Origin: Gammaproteobacteria bacterium
Lineage (GTDB): Bacteria; Pseudomonadota; Gammaproteobacteria; UBA4575
Assembly (NCBI GenBank): GCA_028285655.1
Contig: JANQOT010000170.1
Coordinates: forward strand, 1 to 39,027
Direction: 5' to 3'
Length of the DNA stretch: 39,027 nucleotides
Below, one piece after another: positions 1 to 10,787 of this stretch. Below the pieces are notes generated by a model. It was not told the DNA's origin. It was given only the letters and a program-made list of their open reading frames with translations, and made no database searches. Within the stretch, counting starts at the first letter, position 1. Every line of letters starts with the position of its first letter. Position numbers and translations under genes: made by a program.

Positions 1-51
1 GCCAGAACCGGATTTTGAATCCGGCGCGTCTACCAGTTCCGCCACCCCGGC
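1..51 (-). tRNA. tRNA-Leu(CAA), 5' portion only, truncated by the window edge
   Basis: The reverse complement reads GCCGGGGTGGCGGAACTGGTAGACGCGCCGGATTCAAAATCCGG..., with a Leu-type acceptor/D-arm and the anticodon stem-loop CCGGA-TTCAAAA-TCCGG (anticodon CAA). Confidence 0.88.
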
Positions 52-166
52 ATGTGGTAAGGTTCGCGAAGTTTAACCGAAACTCCCATAACATCAAGCT
101 TGGAAAATGCGCGCCTGGATAGTGCCTATATATATGACGTGCGATGTTTTTAACTAGTGCTTACGA

Positions 167-1210
167 ATGATTAAACCAACGCGAAGTTATTGCGTAGACG
201 ATTTCGATTACGAACTGCCCCGGTCGCTGATAGCCAATACTCCGTCACAACATCGCGATGGCAGTCGTTTGCTGATTGTGTCTAAAGACAGCGACTCCCT
301 GATCGATGAGCAATTCACTGGATTGAAAAACAGACTGCATAGCGGTGATTTGCTGGTTTTAAATAATACAAAAGTGTTTCCTGCGCGTTTGTTCGGAAAT
401 AAAGAAAGCGGCGGTAAAGTAGAAATACTGGCGGAGCGCATTATGCAGGATGGGGTCGTAAAAGCGCAGTTAAAATCCAATCGAAGTCCAAAAGTAGGAA
501 GTGAAATTACCATCGGTGAACAGGTTCGAGTGACAATCGATGCGCGTGAAAAGGAGTTTTTTCTGCTGCGATTTTGCGAGCCGCACACTCCGATGCAGGT
601 GTTTGAGCGTTTTGGTCATGTTCCGCTGCCACCATATATTGAACGAGCAGATCAAAAATCGGATGTAGAAAGATACCAAACCGTATTTGCGAAACAGGTC
701 GGTGCTGTCGCCGCACCGACTGCCGGACTGCATTTTACAACTTCGATGCTGGAGGACTTGCGCCTGCAAGGTGTGGAGATAGTTGAAATCACTTTACATG
801 TAGGAGCCGGAACATTTAAACCGGTCAAAGTGCAGCAAATTGACCAGCATACGATGCACAGTGAATATGCGACAGTGTCCGCGTCAAATTGCAAAAAAAT
901 AAAATCCGTAAAAAAGAATGGTGGTCGAGTCATTGCGGTCGGCACAACTTGTGTGCGTGCTTTGGAAACGGCGGCGCTTTCGGGAGAAATACAGGCATTT
1001 AACGGGGAAACCGAAATATTTATTTATCCAGGATTTGAATTTCAGGTAGTGGATGGATTGATTACCAATTTCCATTTACCGCGTTCCACGTTATTGATGT
1101 TGGTCAGCGCATTTGCCGGCTATACAAAAACCATGCAGGCATACCAGCATGCGATTCGGGAAAAATACCGCTTTTACAGTTATGGCGATGCAATGTTTAT
1201 TACGGAATAA
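167..1210 (+). CDS. queA: S-adenosylmethionine:tRNA ribosyltransferase-isomerase
   Basis: ORF 347 aa with QueA motifs (YELPRSLIANTP, GAVAAPTAGLHFT, LHVGAGTFKPV, ITNFHLPRSTLLMLVSAFAG); followed by tgt. Confidence 0.98.
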   Translation: MIKPTRSYCVDDFDYELPRSLIANTPSQHRDGSRLLIVSKDSDSLIDEQFTGLKNRLHSGDLLVLNNTKVFPARLFGNKESGGKVEILAERIMQDGVVKAQLKSNRSPKVGSEITIGEQVRVTIDAREKEFFLLRFCEPHTPMQVFERFGHVPLPPYIERADQKSDVERYQTVFAKQVGAVAAPTAGLHFTTSMLEDLRLQGVEIVEITLHVGAGTFKPVKVQQIDQHTMHSEYATVSASNCKKIKSVKKNGGRVIAVGTTCVRALETAALSGEIQAFNGETEIFIYPGFEFQVVDGLITNFHLPRSTLLMLVSAFAGYTKTMQAYQHAIREKYRFYSYGDAMFITE

Positions 1211-2326
<1,116 letters not shown>

Positions 2327-2344
2327 ATGCCGGCGCGCGACTTA

Positions 2345-2680
2345 CAGGTCGGGCCCGCCGAGCGCGAAAATTGCCGGGAGTATCGCCCGACCTATTACTA
2401 CTGAATTAAAATATAGCGAAAGAATCGCTGCGCGATACTCGATTTGCGACTACTACCAGGTCGGGCCCACCGAGCGCGAAAATTGCCGGGAGTACCGCCC
2501 GACCTATTACTACTGGATTAAAATATAGCGAAAGAATCGCTGCGCGATGCTCGATTTGCGTGTACTACCAGGTCGGGCCCGCCGAGCGCGAAAATTGCCG
2601 GGAGTACCGCCCGACCTATTACTACTGGATTAGAATATAGCGAAAGAATCGCTGCGCGATACTCGATTTGCGACTACTAC
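2345..2680. repeat. Three tandem 112-bp repeat units, each containing two inverted repeats
   Basis: Units start at 2345, 2457 and 2569 (CAGGTCGGGCCC...CTACTAC) with only a few substitutions between them. Each has AGGTCGGGC...GCCCGACCT and ATCGC-TGC-GCGAT. A degenerate further start (CCAGTCGCA) follows at 2681. Confidence 0.95.
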
Positions 2681-2746
2681 CCAGTCGCATGTGTGGCATA
2701 ATACGCCGCTTTGTATTTCCGGGTTCTCTGTACAGGGGATGAAGAT

Positions 2747-3073
2747 ATGTTTTTAATAAATGACGCATACGCCGAAGGGGCTCCACAACAAGCCGGTGGC
2801 GGTATAGAAATGCTGGTCATGATTGGTGTGTTCTTCCTGATCATGTACTTCATGATTATTCGGCCGCAACAAAAACGACAAAAAGAGCACAAATCGTTAA
2901 TGGAATCCTTGAACAAGGGTGATGAAGTGGTCACCAATGGCGGCATGATGGGGCGCATTCAGGGAGTGGGTGATGACATCGTACGTATAGAGCTAACCGA
3001 AAACGTGGTTATCAAGGTGCAAAAACATGCGATCAGCAGTGTGTTGCCCAAGGGAACGCTAAACCAGGATTAA
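2747..3073 (+). CDS. yajC: Preprotein translocase subunit YajC
   Basis: Small protein with an N-terminal TM (MLVMIGVFFLIMYFMIIRPQQKRQKEHKSLMESLNKGDEVVTNGGMMGRI) upstream of secDF. The ATG at 2747 is preferred over the track start (TTG 2711) because a purine-rich RBS precedes it. Confidence 0.95.
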   Translation: MFLINDAYAEGAPQQAGGGIEMLVMIGVFFLIMYFMIIRPQQKRQKEHKSLMESLNKGDEVVTNGGMMGRIQGVGDDIVRIELTENVVIKVQKHAISSVLPKGTLNQD

Positions 3074-3097
3074 ACCAGGCGCTGTCGAGATTTATAC

Positions 3098-4966
3098 ATG
3101 TTGAATCATTACCCCTTGTGGAAAAATTTATTTATATTTTTCGTACTGCTGGTAGCGGTAGTCTACGCGCTACCTAACTTGTATCCGGAAGATCCTTCGG
3201 TGCAAATTTCGCACGATAGTGGCGAACTTCCTGCCGGACTACAGACCCAGGTCGAGTCCGCGCTTAATCAAAACAATATTTCCAGCAAAGGGATTGAATC
3301 AAACGAACTGCAACAGCTTTTAGTGCGCTTCGATAAAGAAGAAAAGCAACTGGCCGCAGCTGATGAGTTAAAAAGCGCGTTGGGGTCCAATCATGTTGTG
3401 GCGCTAAACCTGGCGCCGGCGGTACCGCAATGGCTAAAAAGTTTAAACGCGAGCCCGATGAACCTGGGTCTCGATTTGCGTGGCGGCGTGCATTTTCTAT
3501 TGCAAGTGGACATGAATGCCGCAGTGCAAAAAGCGCTGGATGGCTACGAAGACAGTTTTCGCAGCACCTTGCGCGAAAACAAAGTGCGCTATAACAGCGT
3601 CAATCATGACGGCGATACCATAACGGTAAAATTTCGCGATCAGGAAAATTACACCGCCGGATTAAAAGAGCTAAAGGACGAATATAGAAGCGATATCGAT
3701 TTCAGTGAACTGGAAATTGAAAAAGGTTTCGCTTTACAGGCGGCGTTCAAACCCGCCGCGCGTACGGAGTTGCAAACTTTCGCTGTGCAGCAAAATATCA
3801 CCACGTTACGCAAAAGAGTAAACGAGTTGGGTGTTGCCGAACCTGTGATTCAGCGGCAAGGGGTTGACCGCATCGTGGTGCAACTGCCGGGGGTGCAGGA
3901 TACGGCTGAGGCGAAAATTATTCTGGGCGCTACCGCAACGCTTGAATTTCATTTGGTGGACGAGCAAGGGGATGCTTATTTAGCTCAGCAAAGCGGGCAG
4001 ATTCCGATCGGTGACAAACTTTATTTTGAACGCGATGGTACTCCGGTATTGTTGAAACGAAAATCCATGCTGTCCGGCGATCGAATTACAGATGCCGCTT
4101 CGGGAATCGACCAGGATTCAGCAGGTCCGGCCGTATTTATCACACTCGACGGACAAGGTTCGCGCCAGTTTCACGACGTGACCAGCGAAAATGTAAAGCG
4201 CTTGATGGCAGTGGTGTTTATCGAGAACAAGACCGAGTATTACAAAGACGAAAACGGCGAGTTACAGCGACGCGAACGAAAAGTAGAAGAAGTAATTAAT
4301 ATTGCGCGTATTCAGGAACCGTTGAGCAAACGTTTTCAAATCACCGGCCTGGATTCAACGCGCGAGGCGCGAAACCTGGCCTTGTTGTTGCGCGCGGGTG
4401 CTTTGGCGGCACCCATCAGTATTATCGAGGAACGGACCGTCGGACCAAGTCTCGGTCAGCAAAATATCGACCAGGGCAAAAAATCCGTACTACTGGGGCT
4501 AATTCTGGTCATGGTATTTATGGTGATTTATTACCGTGTGTTTGGATTATTTGCAAATGCTGCGTTGATTGCCAACCTGGTGATGATCATCGCCATTTTA
4601 TCCATGATTCCGGGGGCTACATTAACATTGCCGGGCATAGCCGGGATCGTGCTTACCGTCGGTATGGCGGTGGACGCAAACGTTTTAATATTTGAGCGGA
4701 TTCGTGAAGAGCTGCGCAACGGCAATTCGCCGCAGGCCAGTATTCATTCCGGTTACGCCAAAGCGCTATCGACAATTGCCGATGCCAATGTCACTACGTT
4801 AATTGCAGCGATTGTGTTATTCACATTTGGTACCGGCCCAATTAAAGGGTTTGCCGTGACATTGTCGATCGGGATTGTTTGTTCCATGTTTACAGCCATC
4901 ATGGGAACGCGGGCGTTGGTTAATTTAATATACGGCGGCAAAAAGTCGCCGGTGTTGGCGATTTAA
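3098..4966 (+). CDS. secD: Protein translocase subunit SecD
   Basis: ORF 622 aa; LGLDLRGGVHFLLQVD, VVQLPGVQD, GIVLTVGMAVDANVLIFERIREE. Confidence 0.98.
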   Translation: MLNHYPLWKNLFIFFVLLVAVVYALPNLYPEDPSVQISHDSGELPAGLQTQVESALNQNNISSKGIESNELQQLLVRFDKEEKQLAAADELKSALGSNHVVALNLAPAVPQWLKSLNASPMNLGLDLRGGVHFLLQVDMNAAVQKALDGYEDSFRSTLRENKVRYNSVNHDGDTITVKFRDQENYTAGLKELKDEYRSDIDFSELEIEKGFALQAAFKPAARTELQTFAVQQNITTLRKRVNELGVAEPVIQRQGVDRIVVQLPGVQDTAEAKIILGATATLEFHLVDEQGDAYLAQQSGQIPIGDKLYFERDGTPVLLKRKSMLSGDRITDAASGIDQDSAGPAVFITLDGQGSRQFHDVTSENVKRLMAVVFIENKTEYYKDENGELQRRERKVEEVINIARIQEPLSKRFQITGLDSTREARNLALLLRAGALAAPISIIEERTVGPSLGQQNIDQGKKSVLLGLILVMVFMVIYYRVFGLFANAALIANLVMIIAILSMIPGATLTLPGIAGIVLTVGMAVDANVLIFERIREELRNGNSPQASIHSGYAKALSTIADANVTTLIAAIVLFTFGTGPIKGFAVTLSIGIVCSMFTAIMGTRALVNLIYGGKKSPVLAI

Positions 4967-4970
4967 GCTT

Positions 4971-5903
4971 ATGCAATTTATAAAAGATCAACTGCACATC
5001 GATTTTATCGGCAAGCGTAAAATTGCCTGGGTGATATCGGCTATTTTAATTGTTATTTCGCTGGTATCCATTGTTACGCGCGGATTGAATTTGGGAATTG
5101 ACTTTACCGGTGGAACGCTGGTCGAGGTCGGTTATGAGCAATCGGTTGAGTTAGCCCCTATTCGTGCGGCATTGGAAAGCGCACAGTTTGAAGATGTCAT
5201 TGTGCAGCACTTCGGAACGGCTAAAGATGTGTTGATTCGGCTACCTTCCAGTGACGGCGAAGACAGCGCCGAACTCAGTAATGTAGTGTTAACTGCACTA
5301 GAACCTACCGGCGACCCTGTAATGAGACGCGTCGAATTTGTCGGTCCCCAGGTGGGCGAAGAATTGCGTGACGATGGCGGGCTGGCCATTATTTATGCGC
5401 TAGTGGGCATTTTGATTTATGTCGCCTTACGATTTGAATACCGCTTCGCTCTGGGTTCGGTGGCGGCGCTGATTCATGATGTTGTGCTAACCGTCGGGTT
5501 TTTCTCGGTTACCCAGGCGCCATTTGATTTGACGGTATTGGCTGCAGTACTCGCGGTAATCGGCTATAGCTTGAACGACACCATTGTTGTGTTTGACCGC
5601 ATACGCGAAAATTTTCGTCGCATGCGCAAAAAATCTGCGCTGGATGTAATCAATGGCTCAGTGAATCAGACACTGGCACGCACGTTAATGACATCTTTAA
5701 CCACTTTGCTGGTATTGCTGGCTTTATTTTTTATCGGCGGCGAAGTCATTCATTCGTTTGCACTGGCATTGATTGTGGGCGTGATCGTAGGAACGTATTC
5801 CTCGATTTATATTGCCAGCGCAATGTTGGTGCTGTTAAACGTATCTTCTGCCGATTTAATGCAGGTAGAAAAAGAAAACCCGGAACTGGACCAGCAGCCC
5901 TGA
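4971..5903 (+). CDS. secF: Protein translocase subunit SecF
   Basis: ORF 310 aa; LGIDFTGGTLVEV, VLAVIGYSLNDTIVVFDRIREN; adjacent to secD. Confidence 0.98.
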   Translation: MQFIKDQLHIDFIGKRKIAWVISAILIVISLVSIVTRGLNLGIDFTGGTLVEVGYEQSVELAPIRAALESAQFEDVIVQHFGTAKDVLIRLPSSDGEDSAELSNVVLTALEPTGDPVMRRVEFVGPQVGEELRDDGGLAIIYALVGILIYVALRFEYRFALGSVAALIHDVVLTVGFFSVTQAPFDLTVLAAVLAVIGYSLNDTIVVFDRIRENFRRMRKKSALDVINGSVNQTLARTLMTSLTTLLVLLALFFIGGEVIHSFALALIVGVIVGTYSSIYIASAMLVLLNVSSADLMQVEKENPELDQQP

Positions 5904-5907
5904 AAAA

Positions 5908-6696
5908 CTAAACGTTTTTAATGGCCGAATTCAAGGTAGTTAATAACGGTTTAAAAAGTTTGCTGTTGGCGGCGACAATATTTCCGGTAACCATATAATC
6001 ATGGCCGCCATCCAGATCACTTACCAGTCCGCCTGCTTCCTGAATCAGCAATACGCCGGCGGCAATGTCCCAGATATTTAATCCGAACTCCCAGAAACCG
6101 TCGAAACGACCGGCAGCAACATAAGCCAAATCGAGTGCGGCCGAACCGGCTCGGCGAATTCCCGAAGTATGTACCAGCAGCGCACGTAAAGTGGCTAGAT
6201 AGGTGTCGATTTCCTGATCGACCCGGTAGGGTAGGCCGGTACCGATCAGACTGCTTTGTAGATCTCTTTGCGTGCTGACACGAATGCGACGATTGTTTAA
6301 TGTCGCGCCCTCACCGCGGCTCGCGCAAAACAGTTCTTCCTTGAACGGATCGTAAACCACTCCGAGCTGCATTTTTTTGCCTTCGCGCATAGCGATAGAA
6401 ACTGCATACTGCGGAATGCCGTGTAAAAAATTGGTGGTGCCGTCCAGTGGATCAATAATCCATTCACAATGTTCCCCTTCTTGACGGCCTGATTCTTCCG
6501 CTACAATTGCATGTTCGGGATAAGCCTTGCGGATTACCGAAATGATTTCCTGTTCGGCATGTAAGTCCACCTCGGTCACGAAATCGTTAACATTTTTTTG
6601 CTGTATCTTTAGATCACGACTTCGGGCTGCATTACGAAGCAGTATCTGGCCGGCGGCGCGCGCCGCGCTTATCGCTATATTTAAGGCCGGTTTCAT
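5908..6696 (-). CDS. suhB: Inositol-1-monophosphatase family protein (SuhB)
   Basis: MKPALNIAISAARAAGQILLRN..., EESG, WIIDPLDGTTNFLHGIP, WDIAAGVLLIQEAGG. The track ORF (353 aa) extends upstream; the ATG at 6696 gives the canonical N-terminus. Confidence 0.95.
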   Translation of the reverse strand: MKPALNIAISAARAAGQILLRNAARSRDLKIQQKNVNDFVTEVDLHAEQEIISVIRKAYPEHAIVAEESGRQEGEHCEWIIDPLDGTTNFLHGIPQYAVSIAMREGKKMQLGVVYDPFKEELFCASRGEGATLNNRRIRVSTQRDLQSSLIGTGLPYRVDQEIDTYLATLRALLVHTSGIRRAGSAALDLAYVAAGRFDGFWEFGLNIWDIAAGVLLIQEAGGLVSDLDGGHDYMVTGNIVAANSKLFKPLLTTLNSAIKNV

Positions 6697-6764
6697 TGGC
6701 GAAAGTATTGCACTGATAAATTGGCCGCACAGAGTAGCACATGTTGATTGATGAATACGTTTAG

Positions 6765-7496
6765 ATGACAGAACTGCAACCAAAAATAATACTGGTCGAA
6801 CCATCGCATCCGGGCAATATAGGTGCCGCTGCGCGTGCCATGAAGACCATGTCGTTATCGCAACTGGTGCTGGTGAAGCCAAAACAGTTCCCCCACCCGG
6901 AAGCTGTTGCGCGAGCATCGCGGGCGGACGATATTCTCGACAATGCACAAACGGTTGCATCGCTTGCAACGGCAGTCGAGGGATGTCACTGGGTGGTCGG
7001 CATTACCGCCCGGACTCGAAAAATTTCTTCGCAAATTTACACGCCGCGCGAATTAATGGAAAAAATGCTTGATCAATTTGCCGGTTTACAAGTTGCCTGG
7101 GTGTTTGGCCGCGAACGCAGCGGATTAAGTAATGAAGAACTGGATTTGTGCCAGGCGATTTGTACGATTCCGGCCGATACGGAATACAGCTCGCTAAATC
7201 TTGCCGCCGCGGTTCAGATTATTGGTTACGAGTGGTTCAGCCGCATTCATGGCATGGCGACGCATCGGAGAACAGGCAGTAAAGGGGACGATTCGGCCAA
7301 TTCCATGGCGGCTGCCGAAGAGGTGGAAGGGTTTTATCAGCATTTATGGGACAGCCTTGTTGCCAGCGATTTTATGGATCCGGTAAACCCCAAACCGCTG
7401 AAGCGTAAAATTCGGCGACTTTTTGACCGCGCCGGATTGACCAGAGCAGAAGTCAATATATTGCGAGGAATCCTTAAAAGCTTTAATAAACAATAG
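6765..7496 (+). CDS. trmJ: tRNA (cytidine/uridine-2'-O-)-methyltransferase TrmJ
   Basis: SpoU family: ILVEPSHPGNIGAAARAMKTM, WVFGRERSGLSNEEL, YSSLNLAAAVQI; immediately upstream of iscR, as in many gammaproteobacteria. Confidence 0.94.
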   Translation: MTELQPKIILVEPSHPGNIGAAARAMKTMSLSQLVLVKPKQFPHPEAVARASRADDILDNAQTVASLATAVEGCHWVVGITARTRKISSQIYTPRELMEKMLDQFAGLQVAWVFGRERSGLSNEELDLCQAICTIPADTEYSSLNLAAAVQIIGYEWFSRIHGMATHRRTGSKGDDSANSMAAAEEVEGFYQHLWDSLVASDFMDPVNPKPLKRKIRRLFDRAGLTRAEVNILRGILKSFNKQ

Positions 7497-7555
7497 GTTA
7501 TATAATTAATTCCGCAACTGGATAGGTCCGGCCATACTGTACTAACCCGTTAGCA

Positions 7556-7580
7556 ATACTTGATAAATTTACTCAGGTAT
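7556..7580 (+). promoter_or_regulatory. Candidate IscR type-1 binding site upstream of iscR
   Basis: ATACTTGATAAATTTACTCAGGTAT matches the E. coli-type consensus ATASYYGACTRWWWYAGTCRRSTAT at 22/25 by hand. TTGATA (7560-7565) and TACTAT (7584-7589), 18-bp spacer, form a plausible promoter. Confidence 0.75.
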
Positions 7581-7620
7581 TGCTACTATTTCACTACGAT
7601 TTAGTAATAACGGTGCACAT

Positions 7621-8094
7621 ATGAAATTAAGTACCAAAGGCCGATATGCAGTAACTGCGATGCTGGATATCGCCATTCATAGTAACGACGGCCCGGTTTC
7701 GCTGAGCGATATTTCGGCTCGGCAGGGTATTTCCCTGTCTTATCTAGAGCAGCTGTTCGGCCGGATGCGCAGACGTGGCTTGGTGGCAAGTACGCGCGGC
7801 CCGGGTGGCGGTTATAGCCTGGCACATTCAGCAGACCAGATCGCCATTGCCGATATTATCGTCGCGGTAGACGAAAACGTCGATGCAACTCGATGCGGCG
7901 GTAAATCTGACTGTCAGAACCAACAACGCTGTTTAACCCATGAGTTGTGGGAAGACTTAAGTGCCCAGATTCATGAATTTTTATCGCGTATCAGCTTGGC
8001 TGACGCCATCAATAAAGAACGGGTGGCGGAAGTCGCGGCGCGGCAGGACCGAATGTTGAGTGACAACGAACGTCGCGTTGAATTTCAGCCCTAG
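7621..8094 (+). CDS. iscR: Rrf2-family Fe-S cluster assembly transcriptional regulator
   Basis: [21 protein letters not shown]..., cysteine ligands [13 protein letters not shown]; followed by iscSUA. Confidence 0.97.
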   Translation: MKLSTKGRYAVTAMLDIAIHSNDGPVSLSDISARQGISLSYLEQLFGRMRRRGLVASTRGPGGGYSLAHSADQIAIADIIVAVDENVDATRCGGKSDCQNQQRCLTHELWEDLSAQIHEFLSRISLADAINKERVAEVAARQDRMLSDNERRVEFQP

Positions 8095-8130
8095 TACAGT
8101 CGATAAATGTTTTTATAAAGGAATACGCAG

Positions 8131-9354
8131 GTGAGCGAACTTAAATTACCAATTTATCTGGATTACAGCGCGACCACGCCGGTGGATCCTCGTGTGGCAG
8201 CAAAAATGGCGGAATGCCTGACCAACGAGGGTAATTTTGGTAATCCGGCCTCCCGCAGTCATGCATTTGGCTGGCAGGCGGAAGCCGCGGTCGAAGAAGC
8301 GCGTGCCAATGTTGCGGCACTAGTGAATGCCGACCCCAAGGAAATCATCTGGACCAGCGGAGCGACTGAATCCGATAATCTGGCCATCAAGGGCGCGGCG
8401 CATTTTTATAGCAAGAAAGGCAAGCACATTATTACCCTGAAAACCGAGCATAAAGCAGTGCTGGATACCTGCCGGCAACTGGAACGCGAGGGATTTGAGG
8501 TGACATATCTCGAGCCGGAATCCGACGGCTTGGTAGATCTGGAAAAACTGAAAGCAGCCATTCGCGACGACACGGTGCTGATTTCGATAATGCACGTAAA
8601 TAATGAAATCGGCGTAATCCAGGATATTCAGGCAATCGGTGAAATCGCTCGCGAACATAAAGTGATTTTTCATGTGGATGCGGCCCAGAGCCCCGGAAAA
8701 GCACCGATCGATTTAAAAGAAATGAAAGTCGATCTGATGAGTTTTTCGGCGCACAAGATATACGGCCCCAAAGGCATTGGAGCGCTGTATGTACGACGCA
8801 AGCCGCGAGTGCGAATCGAAGCACAAATGCACGGTGGCGGACACGAGCGTGGCATGCGTTCCGGTACCTTACCCACTCATCAGATTGTGGGGATGGGTGA
8901 GGCCTTTCGTATCGCAAAAGAAGAAATGGCGACTGAAAATGAACGCATTCGTATGTTACGGGATCGCCTGTTGAACGGCTTGAAGGAAATTGAGGAAGTG
9001 TACATCAATGGAGACCTCGACCACCGCGTGCCGCACAACTTGAATATGAGTTTTAACTTCGTCGAGGGCGAAAGTCTGATAATGGCGTTGAAAGATATTG
9101 CGATATCGTCCGGTTCCGCTTGTACCAGTGCTTCATTGGAACCCAGTTACGTGCTGCGTGCACTGGGCCGCGACGACGAACTTGCGCATAGCTCGTTGCG
9201 ATTCAGTATTGGTCGCTTCACGACAACCGACGACATTGATTATGCAATTGATACGATTAAAAAGGCAGTAAGTAAACTGCGCGACCTCTCACCACTGTGG
9301 GAAATGCACAAGGACGGCATCGATCTGAAAACGATCGAATGGGCGGCGCATTAG
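8131..9354 (+). CDS. iscS: Cysteine desulfurase
   Basis: ORF 407 aa, GTG start; [53 protein letters not shown]. Confidence 0.98.
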   Translation: MSELKLPIYLDYSATTPVDPRVAAKMAECLTNEGNFGNPASRSHAFGWQAEAAVEEARANVAALVNADPKEIIWTSGATESDNLAIKGAAHFYSKKGKHIITLKTEHKAVLDTCRQLEREGFEVTYLEPESDGLVDLEKLKAAIRDDTVLISIMHVNNEIGVIQDIQAIGEIAREHKVIFHVDAAQSPGKAPIDLKEMKVDLMSFSAHKIYGPKGIGALYVRRKPRVRIEAQMHGGGHERGMRSGTLPTHQIVGMGEAFRIAKEEMATENERIRMLRDRLLNGLKEIEEVYINGDLDHRVPHNLNMSFNFVEGESLIMALKDIAISSGSACTSASLEPSYVLRALGRDDELAHSSLRFSIGRFTTTDDIDYAIDTIKKAVSKLRDLSPLWEMHKDGIDLKTIEWAAH

Positions 9355-9384
9355 AATCACCTAAATTTAACAGGAGAAAGGCAA

Positions 9385-9789
9385 ATGGCATATGGAGAAA
9401 AAGTTCTAGACCATTACGAGAATCCACGCAACGTTGGAACTCTTGATAAAGAGGATACCAATGTCGGTACCGGCATGGTGGGTGCTCCGGCGTGCGGTGA
9501 CGTAATGAAGCTGCAAATTAAAGTAGGCCAGAACGGTGTCATCGAAGACGCGAAATTTAAAACCTATGGTTGCGGTTCGGCCATCGCTTCATCCAGTTTG
9601 CTGACAGAATGGGTGAAAGGAAAAACGCTGGACGAAGCCAGCCAGATTAAAAATTCCGATATCGCCGAAGAGCTGGCATTACCGCCGGTGAAAATTCATT
9701 GTTCAGTATTGGCGGAAGACGCGATTCGTGCGGCAATCGACGATTACCAGGGTAAGCAGGGCGCGCACGAAGAAAAGAAAAGCGCGTAG
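9385..9789 (+). CDS. iscU: Fe-S cluster assembly scaffold IscU
   Basis: ENPRNVGTLD, GAPACGDVMKLQI, FKTYGCGSAIASSS, LPPVKIHCSVLAEDAI. Confidence 0.98.
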   Translation: MAYGEKVLDHYENPRNVGTLDKEDTNVGTGMVGAPACGDVMKLQIKVGQNGVIEDAKFKTYGCGSAIASSSLLTEWVKGKTLDEASQIKNSDIAEELALPPVKIHCSVLAEDAIRAAIDDYQGKQGAHEEKKSA

Positions 9790-9795
9790 CAAACT

Positions 9796-10119
9796 ATGTC
9801 CATATCGTTAACCGACAGTGCAGCCGATCGGGTGAAAACCTTTTTGCAAAAACGTGGCAAAGGGGTCGGAGTGCGTCTGGGAATTAAAACCACTGGATGT
9901 TCCGGTATGGCATATACCATCGAATTCGCAGACGATATTGAAGATACCGACGAAGTATTTGAAGACAAGGGCGTCAAAGTTATCGTCAATCCCAAAAGTC
10001 TGGTGTATCTGCAAGGCACCGAGCTGGATTTTGCCAAAGAAGGTTTAAACGAAGGATTTAAATTTAATAATCCTAATGAGAAAGAGAGATGCGGCTGTGG
10101 AGAGAGCTTCACTGTATGA
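9796..10119 (+). CDS. iscA: Fe-S cluster assembly protein IscA
   Basis: A-type carrier: [21 protein letters not shown]-terminal CGCGESF. Confidence 0.97.
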   Translation: MSISLTDSAADRVKTFLQKRGKGVGVRLGIKTTGCSGMAYTIEFADDIEDTDEVFEDKGVKVIVNPKSLVYLQGTELDFAKEGLNEGFKFNNPNEKERCGCGESFTV

Positions 10120-10241
10120 ACACTTCGGTCATTTGCTACAAGTTCTTTATTCTCTTATCGACCCTGACATTCCTGCAACCAGACTAGGTTCCATCGGGAA
10201 GCCCGTTTATTCTCCAAACCTGACGCATTACACCAATTACG

Positions 10242-10784
10242 ATGCAGTTTGATTTCACTCGAAACTATTTCGAGCTGTTTGACCTTGAACAGCGCTATGC
10301 AATCGACAGCGATAAACTTGCAGCTTGCTACCAGCAATTGCAATCGGAATATCATCCGGATCGTTTTGTAAATGCCGACGACCAGGACCGGCGACTTGCC
10401 ATTCAGGTGACGACATTTATTAACGAGGCGCACGATACATTACGCGATGAGCAGTCGCGCGCCCGTTATTTATTGCAGTTGCAGGGAATTCCGTTCGATT
10501 CGGATCAGGATACGACCCAGGATATGGAATTTCTGGTGGCGCAAATGGAATTGCGTGAACAAATCGATGAAGTGGACCAGCACCAGGAACCACTGGACCG
10601 TTTGGACGAATTGGCGAGCGAGGCACGTAAACAAAAAAATGATTTGGTTCAGACCTATCAGCAACAATATGCAGCCGAGGATTGGGAACAGGCAAAAGAA
10701 ACCGTGCTGAAGATGCAATTTTTTGCGCGCTTGCAGCAACAAATCAACACTAAACAGGAAATACTGGAAGACCAGTTATTGTAA
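10242..10784 (+). CDS. hscB: Fe-S biogenesis J-domain co-chaperone HscB
   Basis: NYFELFDLEQRYAID, YHPDRF (HPD motif), between iscA and hscA. Confidence 0.96.
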   Translation: MQFDFTRNYFELFDLEQRYAIDSDKLAACYQQLQSEYHPDRFVNADDQDRRLAIQVTTFINEAHDTLRDEQSRARYLLQLQGIPFDSDQDTTQDMEFLVAQMELREQIDEVDQHQEPLDRLDELASEARKQKNDLVQTYQQQYAAEDWEQAKETVLKMQFFARLQQQINTKQEILEDQLL

Positions 10785-10787
10785 ATC

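Noticed and set aside
2345-2680. CRISPR array interpretation of the tandem repeats
   Set aside because: Units are 112 bp and nearly identical throughout, with no short repeat/unique spacer alternation and no cas genes in the window.
6697-6969. N-terminal extension of the 353-aa suhB ORF
   Set aside because: The extension overlaps the 5' end of trmJ on the other strand, and SuhB homology begins at the ATG at 6696.
10120-10241. Possible small RNA or extra gene in the 122-bp iscA-hscB gap
   Set aside because: No clear hairpin with T-tract, promoter or ORF; could be just an operon-internal spacer.
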